DNA of 64,000 bases from Sinohyriopsis cumingii (lineage: Eukaryota > Mollusca > Bivalvia > Unionida > Unionidae), in contig CM068842.1 of assembly GCA_028554795.2 (NCBI GenBank), positions 50,117,574 to 50,181,573 of the forward strand. The letters are read 5' to 3'. Within the stretch, counting starts at the first letter, position 1; each line of letters begins with the position of its first letter. Below the pieces are notes generated by a model. The model worked only from the letters and a program-made list of their open reading frames with translations, was not told the origin of the DNA and did no database searches. Shown piece by piece: positions 38,343-52,512 of the stretch. The position numbers and the translations under genes were made by a program.

Positions 38343-38885
38343 CGAGACAGAATAAAATCTGAATGTAGTTAACCAGATAGATAGGTCTATAGGTAGATAT
38401 ATTGTTATTCTTATATTGACTCCTCCACCCCCACCCTCCTTATTCATTCTGAAAACAGATATATATTTCCTAATCGTAAATTTGTAAGCGCATACACTCT
38501 CCGTAGGGATGGCGTGCTTACTAAATATACATGTCAGTGTTTGCCAGCATATGCCGCGATTAAGTATGCATAGGATTTGAAAGAATACAGGAAACAAATA
38601 AATATGGTATTCCGGAAAGATTTAGAATATCGTCATAGAGGACAATGTGATGAGATGGTGTTGTTGGAGAACTAGGTTACGAAGTCAAATTTTTAAATGT
38701 GAAAATATTTACATTGTAAGAATCTTTAATATTAATATATTGTTACAGGTGCTGGGGAGTGAGATAGACTGTTATATGGATCATGGAATCACAAAAGAAG
38801 TGAGTGTAGCTACATAAAATACAAGTAGGTGAAGTAAAGTGTCAACCAGTCGAAGAAACGTAGCTACAGTAAACTACGTATATTA

Positions 38886-39035
38886 CGAACCCCATGTTAC
38901 TCCTAATGTAATATAACGGACCCCATGTTACTCGTAATGTAATATAACCGACCCCATGTTACTCCTAATGTAATATAACGGACCCCATGTTACCCATAAT
39001 GTAATATAACGAAACCATTGTTATCCATCTTTAAT
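38886..39035. repeat. 31-bp tandem array, about 4.5 units
   Basis: Units read 'cggaccccatgttactccta' then 'atgtaatataa'. The last unit is degenerate. Confidence 0.92.
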
Positions 39036-40100
39036 ATAACATGTCAAAATGTGGGCATTTTGGTCTTCGGAAATGTTGTTCTACTGGTCTGACTAGAGCT
39101 AATGTGGCAAGTACTAGTTATGTTTCCAAAACATCGTACACAAATATATTTAAATGAAAATTAATTCTGTGCATGGAGTCGGTATTTGCTAGAGTTGGTA
39201 TGGCTGGTTCTCATTCGTGATTTAGAGAAAACAGTATTTGATTTCTTTTAAAAGATTGAAGAGCACGAGTCTTTGTTTGCAAAAATATCCTCAATGTAAC
39301 CAAGTTGAAACGAGGTTGTGCAGCAAATTCCAGACATAGCCATGACCAGGTTACCGGTAAATTGTTCGTTATATCCAGTTATATTTATATCTGACGCATG
39401 TCCGTTCGGAGGGTCGGAGCGGGAGGGGGATAGACAAACGATATATTTTAAAAATCCATTAAGCATTCTATAAATCTGCCCTTTAATCTGAGCTTTGAAC
39501 CAATGATTAGAAGAACTGTCGCATAAAAGACAACAACAACAAAAGACACATCATGCAAGCTTCACATTGTACATGATACATTATTATTGAACACTGTGTA
39601 TTACAACCCTAATCTTTAATCCGTTCGTGAGAATTGCATTTAAATCCTACGTTATTGCAAGTAGATATTAATATTAAATGTGATAAAGCTGGAGGGGAAG
39701 CAGCATTAGTTAAATTAAAAACCATCGAAAACTACGAATTTTGAAGAGCATGTGCACTAAATAGGTACGTTCCACGCTTCTGATGTAGTGATAATGCCAA
39801 TTGTTCCTGCATATTTTTCATTAATGTATATGTTTTGATAACTACAATATTAAGATTTTACTTTCGACGGTCCAAAGCATCCGTTTCCAAGATGCCTGTA
39901 GATACTTTTATTCTTTGATAAGACAAAATATGTAGACAAGATTGAAAAGGAAAATCACTAACTAATATCGATTTCCACTTGCATTCATACATTAACAGAA
40001 AGATGTGCAAAACAATCTCCGCTTTTGCAATAATTGGTAGATTTCTCTTCTTTGTCTTTGCCTACAAATGTAATATTTTAAGCATTTTGATAAAGCACGT
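39036..40100. other. Unassigned sequence
   Basis: About 1 kb of unique sequence. A 72-codon minus-strand frame at 39248-39466 has no recognised domain. Confidence 0.45.
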
Positions 40101-40385
40101 TTACGATTACTCAGCTAATGTTACCAAAAATGATTTGTTTTGCAAGAAAACAATCTCTAGATAGTTCCAACTTTTATGCCTCTTGGCAGGTGCTTGTTGA
40201 AAGATGCTTTCGTTTTTCTGTTCAGGTTGGAATATACATTTTCATATGAAATGTACCTCTCTGAGTTTAATGTACACTACCTACTCGGTTTATCACCACT
40301 TTCTCTTGACAGGATGTGTTATCTCTTGTACACGAAGTATATACTCTATAAAGCAATCGATATTTACCCCAGTAGCATAGCCTGA
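40101..40385. repeat. Dispersed repeat C, copy 1
   Basis: Weakly but collinearly similar to 42507-42790. Shared phrases in order: 'gatttgttttgcaagaa' against 'attgtttgtttgcaagaa', 'ggcaggtgcttgttga' against 'ggcagttgcttgttga', 'tttttctgt', 'acattttc' against 'acatttcc' and 'ttcttgacagga' against 'ctcttgacagga'. Family unknown. Confidence 0.5.
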
Positions 40386-40429
40386 GGGGTCATTCAGGAT
40401 TTCAAAGTGCAAAGAGATATGAAGGTATT

Positions 40430-41300
40430 CTTTGACTGGTATCAAGGCCTACTTGGATTGATGTAATTATGTATCAGATATTATGACCTGAGATAGTTTC
40501 ATCGTTTTAAGGATGATCCCAAATCCTTGCAAGAGACCCAGCGTTCTGGGACACGTTTTTCTGCGACTGGTGAGCGGATGTAGCTACTGTGGAGTGGACA
40601 AGAGATGCAGATGTTCGATACACAAACAAAACTATTTCTGTTTTCCCGGCCATTAACTCGCAGCTGTTTTAATATATTGATGGGTTCTGTATTTTAGTAA
40701 CGGTTGTTCAAAAATAGAACCGGAGAAAAATCTCCAAACGGCTGCTTGCCAGAAGAAAAAAAAAACACAAACAAAACAACAACAGACAACCCGCCCAAAA
40801 CTGACCAGACATTTAAATGATATTGTCACAGATGAATTTCCTATTTTGAACCGGGCTAGAGAGAAAATAATAAAGTCTGGATCGGAGAACATGAGCAGAG
40901 GACAAATATCGCTTGACATAGTCGGACTGTTAAGTTTCATACACATCATTTTTTGATGCAAATAGTCTGGAAGTCCAGGTACCTGTGCCCATCACTTATG
41001 GTATCTCTGGGTACTTTTATGCCTCCAAAGTGTTTCCAAATATTGCTAAACACTACCGAACTACCCATGCTAGCACCGGTACTCAATGTATTCATGTAAT
41101 CCATGACAACACGCAGGCGCATATATCCGCCATCGTGACAGACTTTCTGAAGGAGCGCAACATCCAGTCTTTGCCGCATCCTCTGCGCAGCCACGATTTA
41201 GCGCCAAGTTGTTGTTGCATGAATTCGCTAATGTTCAGGCGATTTGAAAGCCGCCATTCCGTCGAAAGTAGTTTTCCAGTGTATGAACAACACACCAAGA
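40430..41300 (+). mobile_element. Mariner-type transposon relic with transposase fragments
   Basis: Two stretches read as Tc1/mariner transposase. At about 40510-40600 the translation gives DDPKSLQETQRSGTR, like the mariner DDPRSGRP linker region. At 40985-41300 a 106-codon frame contains IHDNTQAHISAIVTDFLKE, then SLPHPLRSHDLAP and RRFESRHS. These correspond to the HDNAPAH, PHPPYSPDLAPCD and RRFxSRxA blocks. In DD34D mariners the third catalytic aspartate follows DLAPC. Here the sequence is DLAPSCC, so it is replaced by cysteine. The middle third of the gene is unrecognisable. A partner relic in reverse orientation lies at 3780-4135. The element is dead. Confidence 0.75.
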
Positions 41301-41714
41301 GGTGAATACAAAATATATGGCATTTAATAATTAAGTAATCTGGTTAGGAATGTGAGTAAGGATGCATGAGGTGTACGTTGAGAGGATGAACTGTCATATT
41401 GCTCACTATCAAAGAATTATTATTGTATAGTTAACTAACATTAATAACTCTTTAAATATCCCTCTTCTACAATACATTTGGCCGGTAAGGCAATAAGAGA
41501 CATTTTTGTACGTTATATCGTTAAAATTATAGTTACTGTATATTGAAATTCAAATTTTCATTCATCAGTGGGAGTTCTTTCACTGTTTCAGGTCACTCAA
41601 TCAATATTGAAAGTATATGTTTAATACCGAATAAGACAAAAAATAGACATTCAAGTACCATATTTGGAAACCACCTAAGGACAGAATTAAAGATGATGAA
41701 AATGTTCATAGCAA

Positions 41715-41825
<111 letters not shown>

Positions 41826-41989
41826 GCTATATATATAATTCCTATTTAAACATTTATTAATGCATTGTCAAAGTTACAATATGGATGGTTCAAACGTCAG
41901 TATCAAGACCTGTGAGCAATTTATTGTTAGAAAATCAAAATATTACATCGATATATAAACGGGGTTCGATATAGCAACTAACATAAAAC

Positions 41990-41993
<4 letters not shown>

Positions 41994-42021
<28 letters not shown>

Positions 42022-42398
42022 CATACATACATACATACATACAGACAGACACACATACATACATACATATATACATACATACATACATACATACATACAT
42101 ACATACATGCATCCATACATACATACATACATACATACATACATACATACATACATAAATACATGCATGCATACATACATACATACATACATACATACAT
42201 ACATACATACATACATACATACATACATGCATGCATGCATACATGCATGGATGAGAACGTACGTACGTGCGTGCGTGCATACATACATACATTTATACAT
42301 ACATACATACATACATACATACATACATACATACATACATACATACATACATACATACGTACGTACGTACGTACATACATGCATACATACATACATAG
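41994..42398. repeat. (ACAT)n tetranucleotide array
   Basis: About 400 bp of ACAT/CATA repeats with interspersed GCAT, ACGT and ACAG variants. It creates long frames in several registers on both strands (repeats of MYVC and YIHT), which are spurious. Confidence 0.97.
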
Positions 42399-42506
42399 AA
42401 AGTAAAATTATCTCTCCGCCCTTACAACGATTGCCAATTTTCTTTGTACCTTTAAGTACATATTGTGAAAGTGTGATAAAACAATGTTAAATGTTTTCCT
42501 CGAATT

Positions 42507-42790
42507 CAGCAAAGAATTGTTTGTTTGCAAGAATACCATGGGTTATTATTCCGACATTTGCTTCTCCCGGCAGTTGCTTGTTGAGAACTTGATTTATTTT
42601 TCTGTAATTTGCAGCTCCATAGGAAAGGCACATTTCCGAAATTAGATTTACCTGATTATTCGAAATATCTCCCAGGCTACATCAATCTTTCTTGACAGGA
42701 AGCGAAGAATATGTGTAATCTTCCATGTGGTTGAATGATTTTATATATTCCGCATGCAGTTATTATTTCCTGGTGTAGCTACAACCGTAG
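42507..42790. repeat. Dispersed repeat C, copy 2
   Basis: Partner of 40101-40385 in the same orientation, about 2.4 kb away. The (ACAT)n array and the mariner relic lie between them. Confidence 0.5.
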
Positions 42791-43181
42791 GCAATAAATA
42801 TCTACAGAAGAAGATTAAATTTTCAAGTTTAAGGATTGACTATTTATTGGTTTTCGTTCATAGAAGTATGAACCGAAAAAAATGCCGTGCAAACTGCAAC
42901 ATCCGCGAAGATTGTAGAATGTAGTGGATTGTGGTAGAATGTCGTAAATCGTGTTTCCGGTTGCAAAGTACATGTCAGAACGTAACGAGCAATTGTCTGT
43001 CTGTCTGTCCGTGGATTATCTGCACATTTTATCGATCCAGCTTTCAGCTTTTTATTTTTCAGTCTTATAAAGTATTTTTATTCACCGCATTATCATAGCC
43101 ATGATGTGATCTCATTGCCCACGACGTTAATGTAAACCACATTAAATTAATGCAGCTTGCACATAATAAGTTTGTATGCGA

Positions 43182-43428
43182 GGGGTCCCGAGTGGCCGAG
43201 TGGTCTAAAGCGCTTTCCGTTGCGGATCACTGCCATCTCACCACTGTCTGCGTGGGTTCGAGTCTGGGATTCGGCCAATGTGGGTATGTGAGAAAGCTTG
43301 CCAGTAGCTTCTCGTGGGTCGATGGTTCTTCCCGGGGTTTTCCCGGGTTCTTCCTCAACCATTAATACTGGCCGCTATGTATAGCCTATCGTGTGCTGAA
43401 AAATGGCGTTAAACCCTACAACAACAAA
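43182..43428 (+). mobile_element. tRNA-derived SINE family 2
   Basis: The head resembles a class II (Leu/Ser-type) tRNA. It has 'gagtggccgagtggtctaaa' as the A-box region, a longer variable segment, and 'gggttcgagtct' as the B box. The body carries a G/C-rich block around 'cccggggttttcccgggt'. The 3' end reads 'ggcgttaaaccctacaacaa' with a short (CAA)n tail. It is flanked by an 11-bp perfect duplication, 'tttgtatgcga', at 43171-43181 and 43429-43439. Its body is unrelated to SINE family 1. Frames through it (43147-43365, both strands) are not genes. Confidence 0.93.
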
Positions 43429-43494
43429 TTTGTATGCGAATGTCGGAAAGAGTAGTGCCAGTGGACGAGGTTAAAGTATGAAAAAAAAATTCGG

Positions 43495-43598
<104 letters not shown>

Positions 43599-44270
43599 CA
43601 ACCCCAACCCCCCAGCAATAAAGAAAAATAAAAAATAAGGAAGAAAAGAAAAATGGGTCCAGACCATTCGAAAGGCTGGAAATCGTAACAATTTCATTAT
43701 TTCTTATTAAATATTAAAATACATTTATATCTGCCTTAAAAAAAGAAAATGACGAATCATAAGAAAGTATTCATTACCTCGGATCAAAATTGTGCTATCG
43801 AATTCAACTGTGGTATGATTAATAAGTTTCTCCCTAGGGTTCTACTATCAGGTCTAAAATGTTTGTGGTGGGTGTTTTGTAATGTGGGCTTTTTGTTTGT
43901 TCGTTTTGTTTTTGTGTGATTTTTAATGTAAAATAGAGGACGACCTCGCTCATTCTTAAAGGAAATAATCGATATCAATGTATTCTGTTGGCATCGATCA
44001 TGAAGAGGTCGCATAATAGTATTGTGTGTTAATAGAATCAGTTATTTGAACTATTTTCAACTTATAATATTATAGGTAGTTGACTCGGTAGTTACAACGC
44101 TAGTTTCGTGTAAAAGAAAAGGATAATGCACACCAGCATCCATAATTCTGAAATGTTCAGGATTTCAATATCCGTGAATTTCTTAATCGTGGAGCCTATA
44201 CGGACCTATCAACTAAGTTTTACACTGAATGCTAATCAGAGTGTATTGGAACATTTGTCTGCAATTGTTT

Positions 44271-44271
<1 letters not shown>

Positions 44272-44310
<39 letters not shown>
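44272..44310. repeat. (AC)n microsatellite
   Basis: About 19 AC units. Confidence 0.97.
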
Positions 44311-46749
<2,439 letters not shown>

Positions 46750-46855
46750 TGGAAGGACTTGTAAGTGATTATGTTTAGGAAGGACATATAAGGGATTATG
46801 TCTAGGAAGGACTTACAAGGGATTATGTCTAGGAAGGACTTATAAGTGAGTATAT
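46750..46855. repeat. 27-bp tandem repeat, four units
   Basis: Units read 'aggaaggacttacaaggga' then 'ttatgtct', with small changes. Confidence 0.9.
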
Positions 46856-47411
46856 TGAAATAAAGTACTGAATTTGTGTTTATATTTCATTTTTTTAAAA
46901 ATAATTGTTTGATACTGTTGAGATTTGGAAACAAAATAAAAATGCAAAACAAAGTTGAAATGCCACTGTGGATATTTGAGACTAAGGTGACACATACTGT
47001 AGTATAGTGCAAACCTTTAGTAACACTCAGACGAACTGATCTATTAATATTAAGCAACAGTTAATCTCCTCCTCGGATAATTCTGTTTCGATTCCCTTTC
47101 GCACATTTCATGCCTTTAGACGTATATTCAAATGTATCATGACAGTAAAGAATAATTCAAGTATTGAATAATGCGTGATGATAGATTCTTTGGAAACCTG
47201 TATATTCGCAGGTAATACTATGAAACAGATTACCTGGATAATAAGCCGTTCCGTGTTTTGAGTGTTAAATGATACAGGGTGTGTTAAAGCATATACAGCT
47301 AGGAAGCCCTAAGTAAATCTACGAACATAGTAGTAATACTGGTACCTCGAATTCTATTTTAGAATTAAACAAAACAGTCAACTTCTTACCTATCTCCATT
47401 CTGTGGAACAT
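46856..47411. other. Unassigned spacer
   Basis: About 0.55 kb of unique AT-rich sequence before the SINE. Nothing is recognised. Confidence 0.5.
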
Positions 47412-47422
47412 CATTGACTGGT

Positions 47423-47740
47423 CAACTGCTCGGTGGCCTAGTCGTTAGAGCGTCTGCCTCGGATGCGGCAGGTCGTGGGTTCGATCCCCGGCCGAGTCAT
47501 ACCAAAGACTTACAAAATGGTACTAACAGCTGCCTCGCTTGGCGCTCATCATTAAGAGGTTAGTGTTAGGACTGGTCGGCCTGTTGTCAGGATAATGTGA
47601 CTGGGTGGGACATCATGCTACATGTCTGCGGCATGATGCCCCAGTGCTAGACATCACAATAAACTGCCACACTGCAGACATTGCAGCGATATGACTGAAA
47701 AATTGTTAAAGCTACGTTAAAAATCCAAATCACACACACA
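47423..47740 (+). mobile_element. tRNA-derived SINE family 1, copy 3
   Basis: The best-preserved copy. It has an A-box region 'tggcctagtcgttagagcg', a B box 'gggttcgatcccc' and an acceptor-like 3' strand 'ccgagtca', partly complementary to 'ctcgg' at the 5' end. The body contains an internal imperfect palindrome ('catgctacatgtctgcggca' followed by 'tgatgcccc'). The tail is 'aaatcacacacacacac'. A flanking duplication, 'ca(t/c)tgactggt', occurs at 47412-47422 and 47741-47751 with one mismatch. The anticodon-loop position reads ctcggat, so a tRNA with anticodon CGG is a possible ancestor, but the fit is loose. Confidence 0.92.
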
Positions 47741-47751
47741 CACTGACTGGT

Positions 47752-49571
47752 GTTCGTGGACATAGATTGAAGCGATCAACTTCATCAAAGTAAACTGCCT
47801 AAATACCTGTATCAGAAGTATCAATGTGATTCTGTTAATAAAACTAAATTTTTTGTTTTATAATGTTCCTTCCCAAACTTCTGGAAGAACCACAGACAAA
47901 ATGGAAGTTACATACAATCTTTCTCACACGCCCATTTGGTCGAACCGGCGTGAAATGTATGAGTGATCTGTACAGGCTGGCGCCTTAGGTCACTCGGTCA
48001 TTCTCACCTCTTTCAATACACAATTGATCTGAAATTGTAATAATGCAATGTATAATTTATATTGTGAATCACTCGTAAAAATTTACAAATATCAATCATG
48101 TATACCTACAGTGGTACTATGCAGTAAGGTCTGACATTTATCGAAGTTTATTAGTTACCAAACGTTATAGGACGAAATGACCGCAACGTGACGAAACCTG
48201 TGAAAAAGAAACGACCGTGCCCGTTATCAAAGACCATCACTATTAATACATGATGCATGCACATTCCAGGTAAAAAGTCGGTTTGATAATAGTAGAAAAC
48301 GATGAAACTAACTGTTGCGGAACTAAATGAACATCTCATCCTTATTAAAAGGTAAGTGATGCTAGCCACATTACTGTATAATCTACATATCGTTGGACCA
48401 GTAAACGGTGTTATATCATCAACCCAAAGTTAAACAGTTCCCTATTTCAAACTGTATCTTTAATATCCGTTGCAAAACGGGTTTCTCTAGCTTATACGAC
48501 GTGCACTTGACAGCACGGATGTCAGCCTTATGTGATCTTTGAAACGCTGGAAGTCTGTAAACACGGAGGAAACTACCGATGTTGCATAGGTGTTCACACA
48601 CTTTTGAACGTATCAGAGCTGGCAATTAGATGCCGGAACAGTAGAGGTACAAAGTAGCATGCAACATCTGCGCAATTCAGAGCCCCGTTAGAGAAGCTAA
48701 ATGGATAATGTCTTCAAATAAATATGAATTATGCTCTGCATCAAAATACACATTTCTTTACCATGTTCTTGAAAAGAAGAGTTTTTAAAACGACTGATTT
48801 GTTTTCTCCTTGTTTTACTGCAATGGTACAAGAAACAGAGGCATTTTTATATGATACCTTTATATGTTTCTATATTGGCCCTCTTAACTCTTATACCAAT
48901 ACGCTCCGGTAGCCCTGTCACCACAAATGCAAATCTGAAAACATATGACAAATTGTATTTGATAGGTTTACGTATAAACTATGCATTGTTATCTGTATGT
49001 ACTTAATAGAGATAAGTCCCGACGTTTTCGCGCTTCTTTGCAAGACTGCTATGACATAACTAAAATGGATGGAAATAACAGATTTTATTGTCAGAGTGAA
49101 AGGAGTCTGTGCTGTGGGGTTTTGTTTATTTTTTATTGAGATAAAATTCTTTCATGGCGATTTTTCTCCAACCATCTTTATTTGCAATTCCAGAAATCAT
49201 TATGGCTTTCTTTTTTCATTTTTCACGTTAGCAATGATACATATATGATCGTAATTTCGCTCTTTTGAATATATTTTCACACATACAATCTAAAATGTGC
49301 CAAAAGAAGGCTAAATGTATTTTTATAATCAGAATCAAAAGTTCACATTATTCAAACTTGTTTATAGTTTTTAAGTTTTAAAGGTGTGAGATTCGTGATC
49401 AAGAAAAGATTAAATACTCACGAACATTGTAGACGATAAAATGTTAAAGGAACCGAGTAGGTTAAACTTCCAGTCGAAGAAAATCTTACATACATTCTTA
49501 GGGCATTACGTTCGTGTCTAGTTTTGTATAAAAAAATGCATATTTGAAAGAAAACATTCTAATAATGTAGG
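47752..49571. other. Unassigned sequence
   Basis: About 1.8 kb with scattered short frames (48151-48369 -, 48419-48625 -, 48724-48912 +) and no recognisable domain. No gene is supported. Confidence 0.5.
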
Positions 49572-49638
49572 ACTAAATATCTTCAGTTCAGTTTTGCCTG
49601 TAACCCCTGCCGAGGTTTAGGCCGCCCACAAAAAGTCG

Positions 49639-50058
49639 TCAGAGACTTCTGTCATGTGCCATCCACTCGAGCTGACTCCAGGTGTGCCCCAGCTTAGTGA
49701 TGTCCACCTCAAGGTCACGTCGCCAGGTGTTTCTTGCTCGGCACCTTCTCCGCTTGCCTTGAGGGTTCCAACTCAATGCCTGTCTGGCAATGTTGGTTGC
49801 CGGCTTACGTAGGATATGTCCTATCCAACGCCACCTTCTCTTCTTCCTCTCGTCTTCTACCTGAAGATAGGAGGTTCTCTGCCACAGGTTGGCGTTGCTG
49901 ATGGTGTCTGGCCAGCGGATCTGGAGAATTCTTCTTATGCAGCTGTTGATGAAGGTCTGAACTCTCTTTACGGTCGACTTGGTGGTTCTCCAGGTCTCTG
50001 CTCCATACAGTAGGACTGATTTCACATTGGAATTGAACAGTCTGATCTTAGTAGTCAA
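49639..50058 (-). pseudogene. LINE C-terminal domain
   Basis: A 139-codon stretch downstream of the RT palm, in the same register but after a stop. It contains KIRLFNSNVKSVLLYGAETW, RRILQIRWPDTISN, RRWRWIGHILRKP and RRRCRARNTWRRDLE. These are the conserved, Trp- and Arg-rich tail blocks of this LINE group. The frame ends 55 bp before the element's 3' terminus. Confidence 0.85.
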
Positions 50059-50085
50059 GTAAATATCTTTGGAGCTCCAGATGTT

Positions 50086-50703
50086 CTAGAGCTGTATGAA
50101 AGCTGATCGCGCCTTTCCGATCCTTGCCTTGACGCCTTCGTCTGTGCAACCCTGCTGGCTGATAATGCTGCCCAGGTACGTGAAGAACTCCACCTCTTCC
50201 AGGGGACTTCCTTGCAGTGTGACTGGGTTGTTACTGACATAATTGATCTTCAGGATCTTGGTCTTGTCTTTGTGGATGTTGAAGCCAACCTGTTCTGATG
50301 TGGCTGCCAGTACGTCGGTCTTGTCCTGCATTTGCTGCTGACTGTGGAACAGGAACAAAAGCGCTAGGTCATCGACAATGTCGAGGTTCTCAAGCTGACT
50401 CCACAATGTCCACTGGATACCATTTCTCCGCAAATTGGTAGACGTCTTCATAATCCAGTCGATAGCGAAAAGGAAGAGAAACGGCGACAGCCAGCAGACT
50501 TGCCTCACGCCGCTCTGCACTGGGAATCTGCCTTTGTGCTGTCCTGCATGAATGACTCTGCAGGACATTCCGTTATTAGCGTTCTTGACCAGGTTCACCA
50601 GCTTGGATGGGATGTCGTAGTGGCGACGAAGTTTCCAGAGTGTCTCTCGGTCCACGCTGTCAAATGCTTTCTCATAATCGACAAAGCTGATGTAGAATTC
50701 CAC
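50086..50703 (-). pseudogene. LINE reverse transcriptase palm domain
   Basis: A 205-codon stretch. It has motif A FVDYEKAFDSVD (Asp9 catalytic) and a motif B region reading SGVRQVCWLSP. The near-invariant glycine of GVRQGC is replaced by Val69. Motif C reads IVDDLALL (Asp111 and Asp112), where this family normally has FADD. Next come KTKILKIN and the thumb FTYLGSIISQQGCTDEG. The catalytic aspartates survive, but the substitutions in motifs B and C and the frame breaks on both sides show that it is not functional. Confidence 0.88.
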
Positions 50704-50786
50704 TCCAACGATTGCTCGACTATGATGCGAAGAGTAGCTATTTGGTCTGTATATTATCTATTCTGACGGAAGCAATCTTGCTCGTC

Positions 50787-51536
50787 TCATAACTGTTGGT
50801 CGATGACATCCTTCATCCTCTTCAAGAGGACCCGGTTGAATATTTTTCCTGGTACTGACAGGATTGTGATTCCTCTGTAGTTAGAGCAATTGCTGAGGTC
50901 GCCTCTCTTTGGGATCTTGATGAGGTATCCCTCCTTCCAGTCAGTCGGTATTTCTTCTTCCTCCCAGATCTTCTCAAAGATGAGGTATAGCATTTCCACT
51001 GAACCCTCTAGGTCTGCTCTGAGAGCTTCTGCTGAGATGTCATCAGGTCTAGCTGTCTTGCCGGGTGGGTGATGGCTTTCCTAATCTCTTCTCTGGTGTG
51101 ATTGTCACAGCTTATGAGGAAATCTGCGTTAACTAGGTGGATTCAGTGGTGCTGAGCTATTCAACAGTTCTTAAAAATGTTCTGCCCATTTATTCATTTG
51201 ATGTTTTGCACTTGCTATGGTCTTTCCCTGCTTGTCCTTTACGGGTCTCTCTGTTTTGCTGTACTTGCCGGACAGCTTCCTAGTGATGTCGTACAACTTT
51301 GGCATGTTTCCACTTCCGGCCGCTTCTTCTGCCTCTGCTGCCAGTACTTCAAAGTAGTTTCTCTTGTCTATCTTGATGTTTCTTTTCACTTCTCTGTGGG
51401 CATCAGTGTACTCTTTTTGTACCTTTACCATTATAGTTCTTGTCCTACTGATATTTACTGCTGCTTTATTCTGTTTTCGCTCCTGGATTTCGCGCAATGT
51501 TTCGGCTGAAATCCATTCTTTCTTCTGGTGCTTCAA
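50787..51536 (-). pseudogene. LINE linker and start of reverse transcriptase
   Basis: Two open stretches in one frame, 51171-51536 and 50787-50999, with an interrupted piece between. The first is linker. The second holds the fingers of the reverse transcriptase: WKEGYLIKIPKRGDLSNC and NYRGITILSVPGKIFNRVLL, which match RT motifs 1-2 (usually IPKKGDxxxCxNYRGITLL). The catalytic palm follows in another frame at 50086-50703. Confidence 0.82.
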
Positions 51537-51548
51537 GGGGCTTAGTAC

Positions 51549-51830
51549 TTATTGGCATGCTGATTTTACTACCTCCTTCACTTTCTGCCATCTGTTGTTC
51601 TCATTGTCTTTCTCATCTTCTTTAGTTTTCGCATCTTTGAACAGGCTGATGTTATACTTTGTTTTCTTCTCTTTTATACCCATCCAGTTCTTCTTCAGCT
51701 TAAGTTTTAGCCTTGCGACAACTAAGTGGTAGTCAGATGTCATATCTGCTCCCGTCTTCGCCCTCACATCTTGTAGGGATCTTCTGAACTTCTTGGCTAT
51801 GCAGATGTGGTCAGTCTGATTTTTTGTCAC
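51549..51830 (-). pseudogene. LINE endonuclease C-terminus and linker
   Basis: A 93-codon frame shifted relative to the preceding endonuclease frame. It contains DHICIAKKFRRSLQDVRAK and then SDYHLVVARLKLKLKKNW. SDYHL carries the conserved Asp-x-His pair that completes the EEP active site. A lysine-rich linker follows. A stop separates it from the next stretch (51171-51536), which continues in the same frame with basic, helical linker sequence (KRNYFEVLAAEAEEAAGSG). Confidence 0.82.
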
Positions 51831-51882
51831 ATGGTCTGGTGATATCCATGTGTTCTTTTGGATTCTCTTGTAGAGAAAGATG

Positions 51883-52512
51883 CTACCCCGATGACAAGTT
51901 GTTCAGTGCACAAAGGTCTGCGAATCTCTCTCCATTTTCGTTAATCTCGCCCAGAACGCGGACCGCCATGGCTTGTTCGCACCCTGTGTTGTCTGACCCA
52001 GCTTTGGCATTGAAGTCACCCATGAGGATGTTCATGACTTTGTCTGGGAAGTTCTCTATTATGTTCTGTAGTCTGTTGTAAAACTGGTCGCCGTCATTTG
52101 TTGGAGCGTAGCACTGTATGATGTTCATCTTTATTTTCTCCTTCTTGGTTCTAACCGTTACCGTGACGATTCTGGGCCCGTGTGGTTCCCATCCTATCAG
52201 TGCAATATATGCTTGCTTTGAAAGCGTGAGCCCCACCCACTGTGTATGAGACGCGTCATATTCCTCATGTCCTGAATACAGTAGCATCTTTCCTATCATC
52301 AGTCTTCTTGGTCCAGATTGAATCCATCTTGTCTCGCTACTACCCAGTAGGGATAGGTTGTAGTTCTTCAACTCTGCTGCTACCTGTGCTGTTTTTCCTA
52401 CCTCATACATTGTCCTCACATTCCATGTTGCGATGTTAATTCTCCTGTTTGATAGAAGGGTGGTCTGCTTTATGGCTTGCTCGGGCTCGCGCCTTTCACT
52501 AAAAAGCGTCAT
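51883..52512 (-). pseudogene. LINE endonuclease (APE/EEP domain), N-terminal part
   Basis: A 210-codon open stretch. It matches the exonuclease-endonuclease-phosphatase fold that nicks target DNA to prime LINE insertion. Visible motifs are INIATWNVRTM at about residues 25-35 (metal and phosphate-binding Asn31), SETRW at 59-63 (catalytic Glu60), QCYAPTND at 133-140 and ILMGDFNAKAG at 162-172 (Asp166 and Asn168). All key residues in this part are present. The usual continuation with the SDH motif is found in a different frame just downstream, at 51549-51830. These endonuclease fragments are often misannotated in databases as 'craniofacial development protein 2-like'. Confidence 0.88.

Noticed and set aside
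41935-42490. Overlapping frames rich in Met-Tyr-Val-Cys or Tyr-Ile-His-Thr
   Set aside because: Translations of an (ACAT)n microsatellite in several registers.
43147-43365. 71-codon frames on both strands
   Set aside because: They lie within SINE family 2 and have no domain.
47423-47500. Functional tRNA gene
   Set aside because: The tRNA-like segment lacks a fully paired acceptor and T stem and is followed by a body shared with two other copies, so it is a SINE head. The same applies at 7180-7247 and 43182-43270.
51177-51732. Plus-strand frames rich in Phe, Ser and Leu
   Set aside because: Antisense shadows of the minus-strand LINE.
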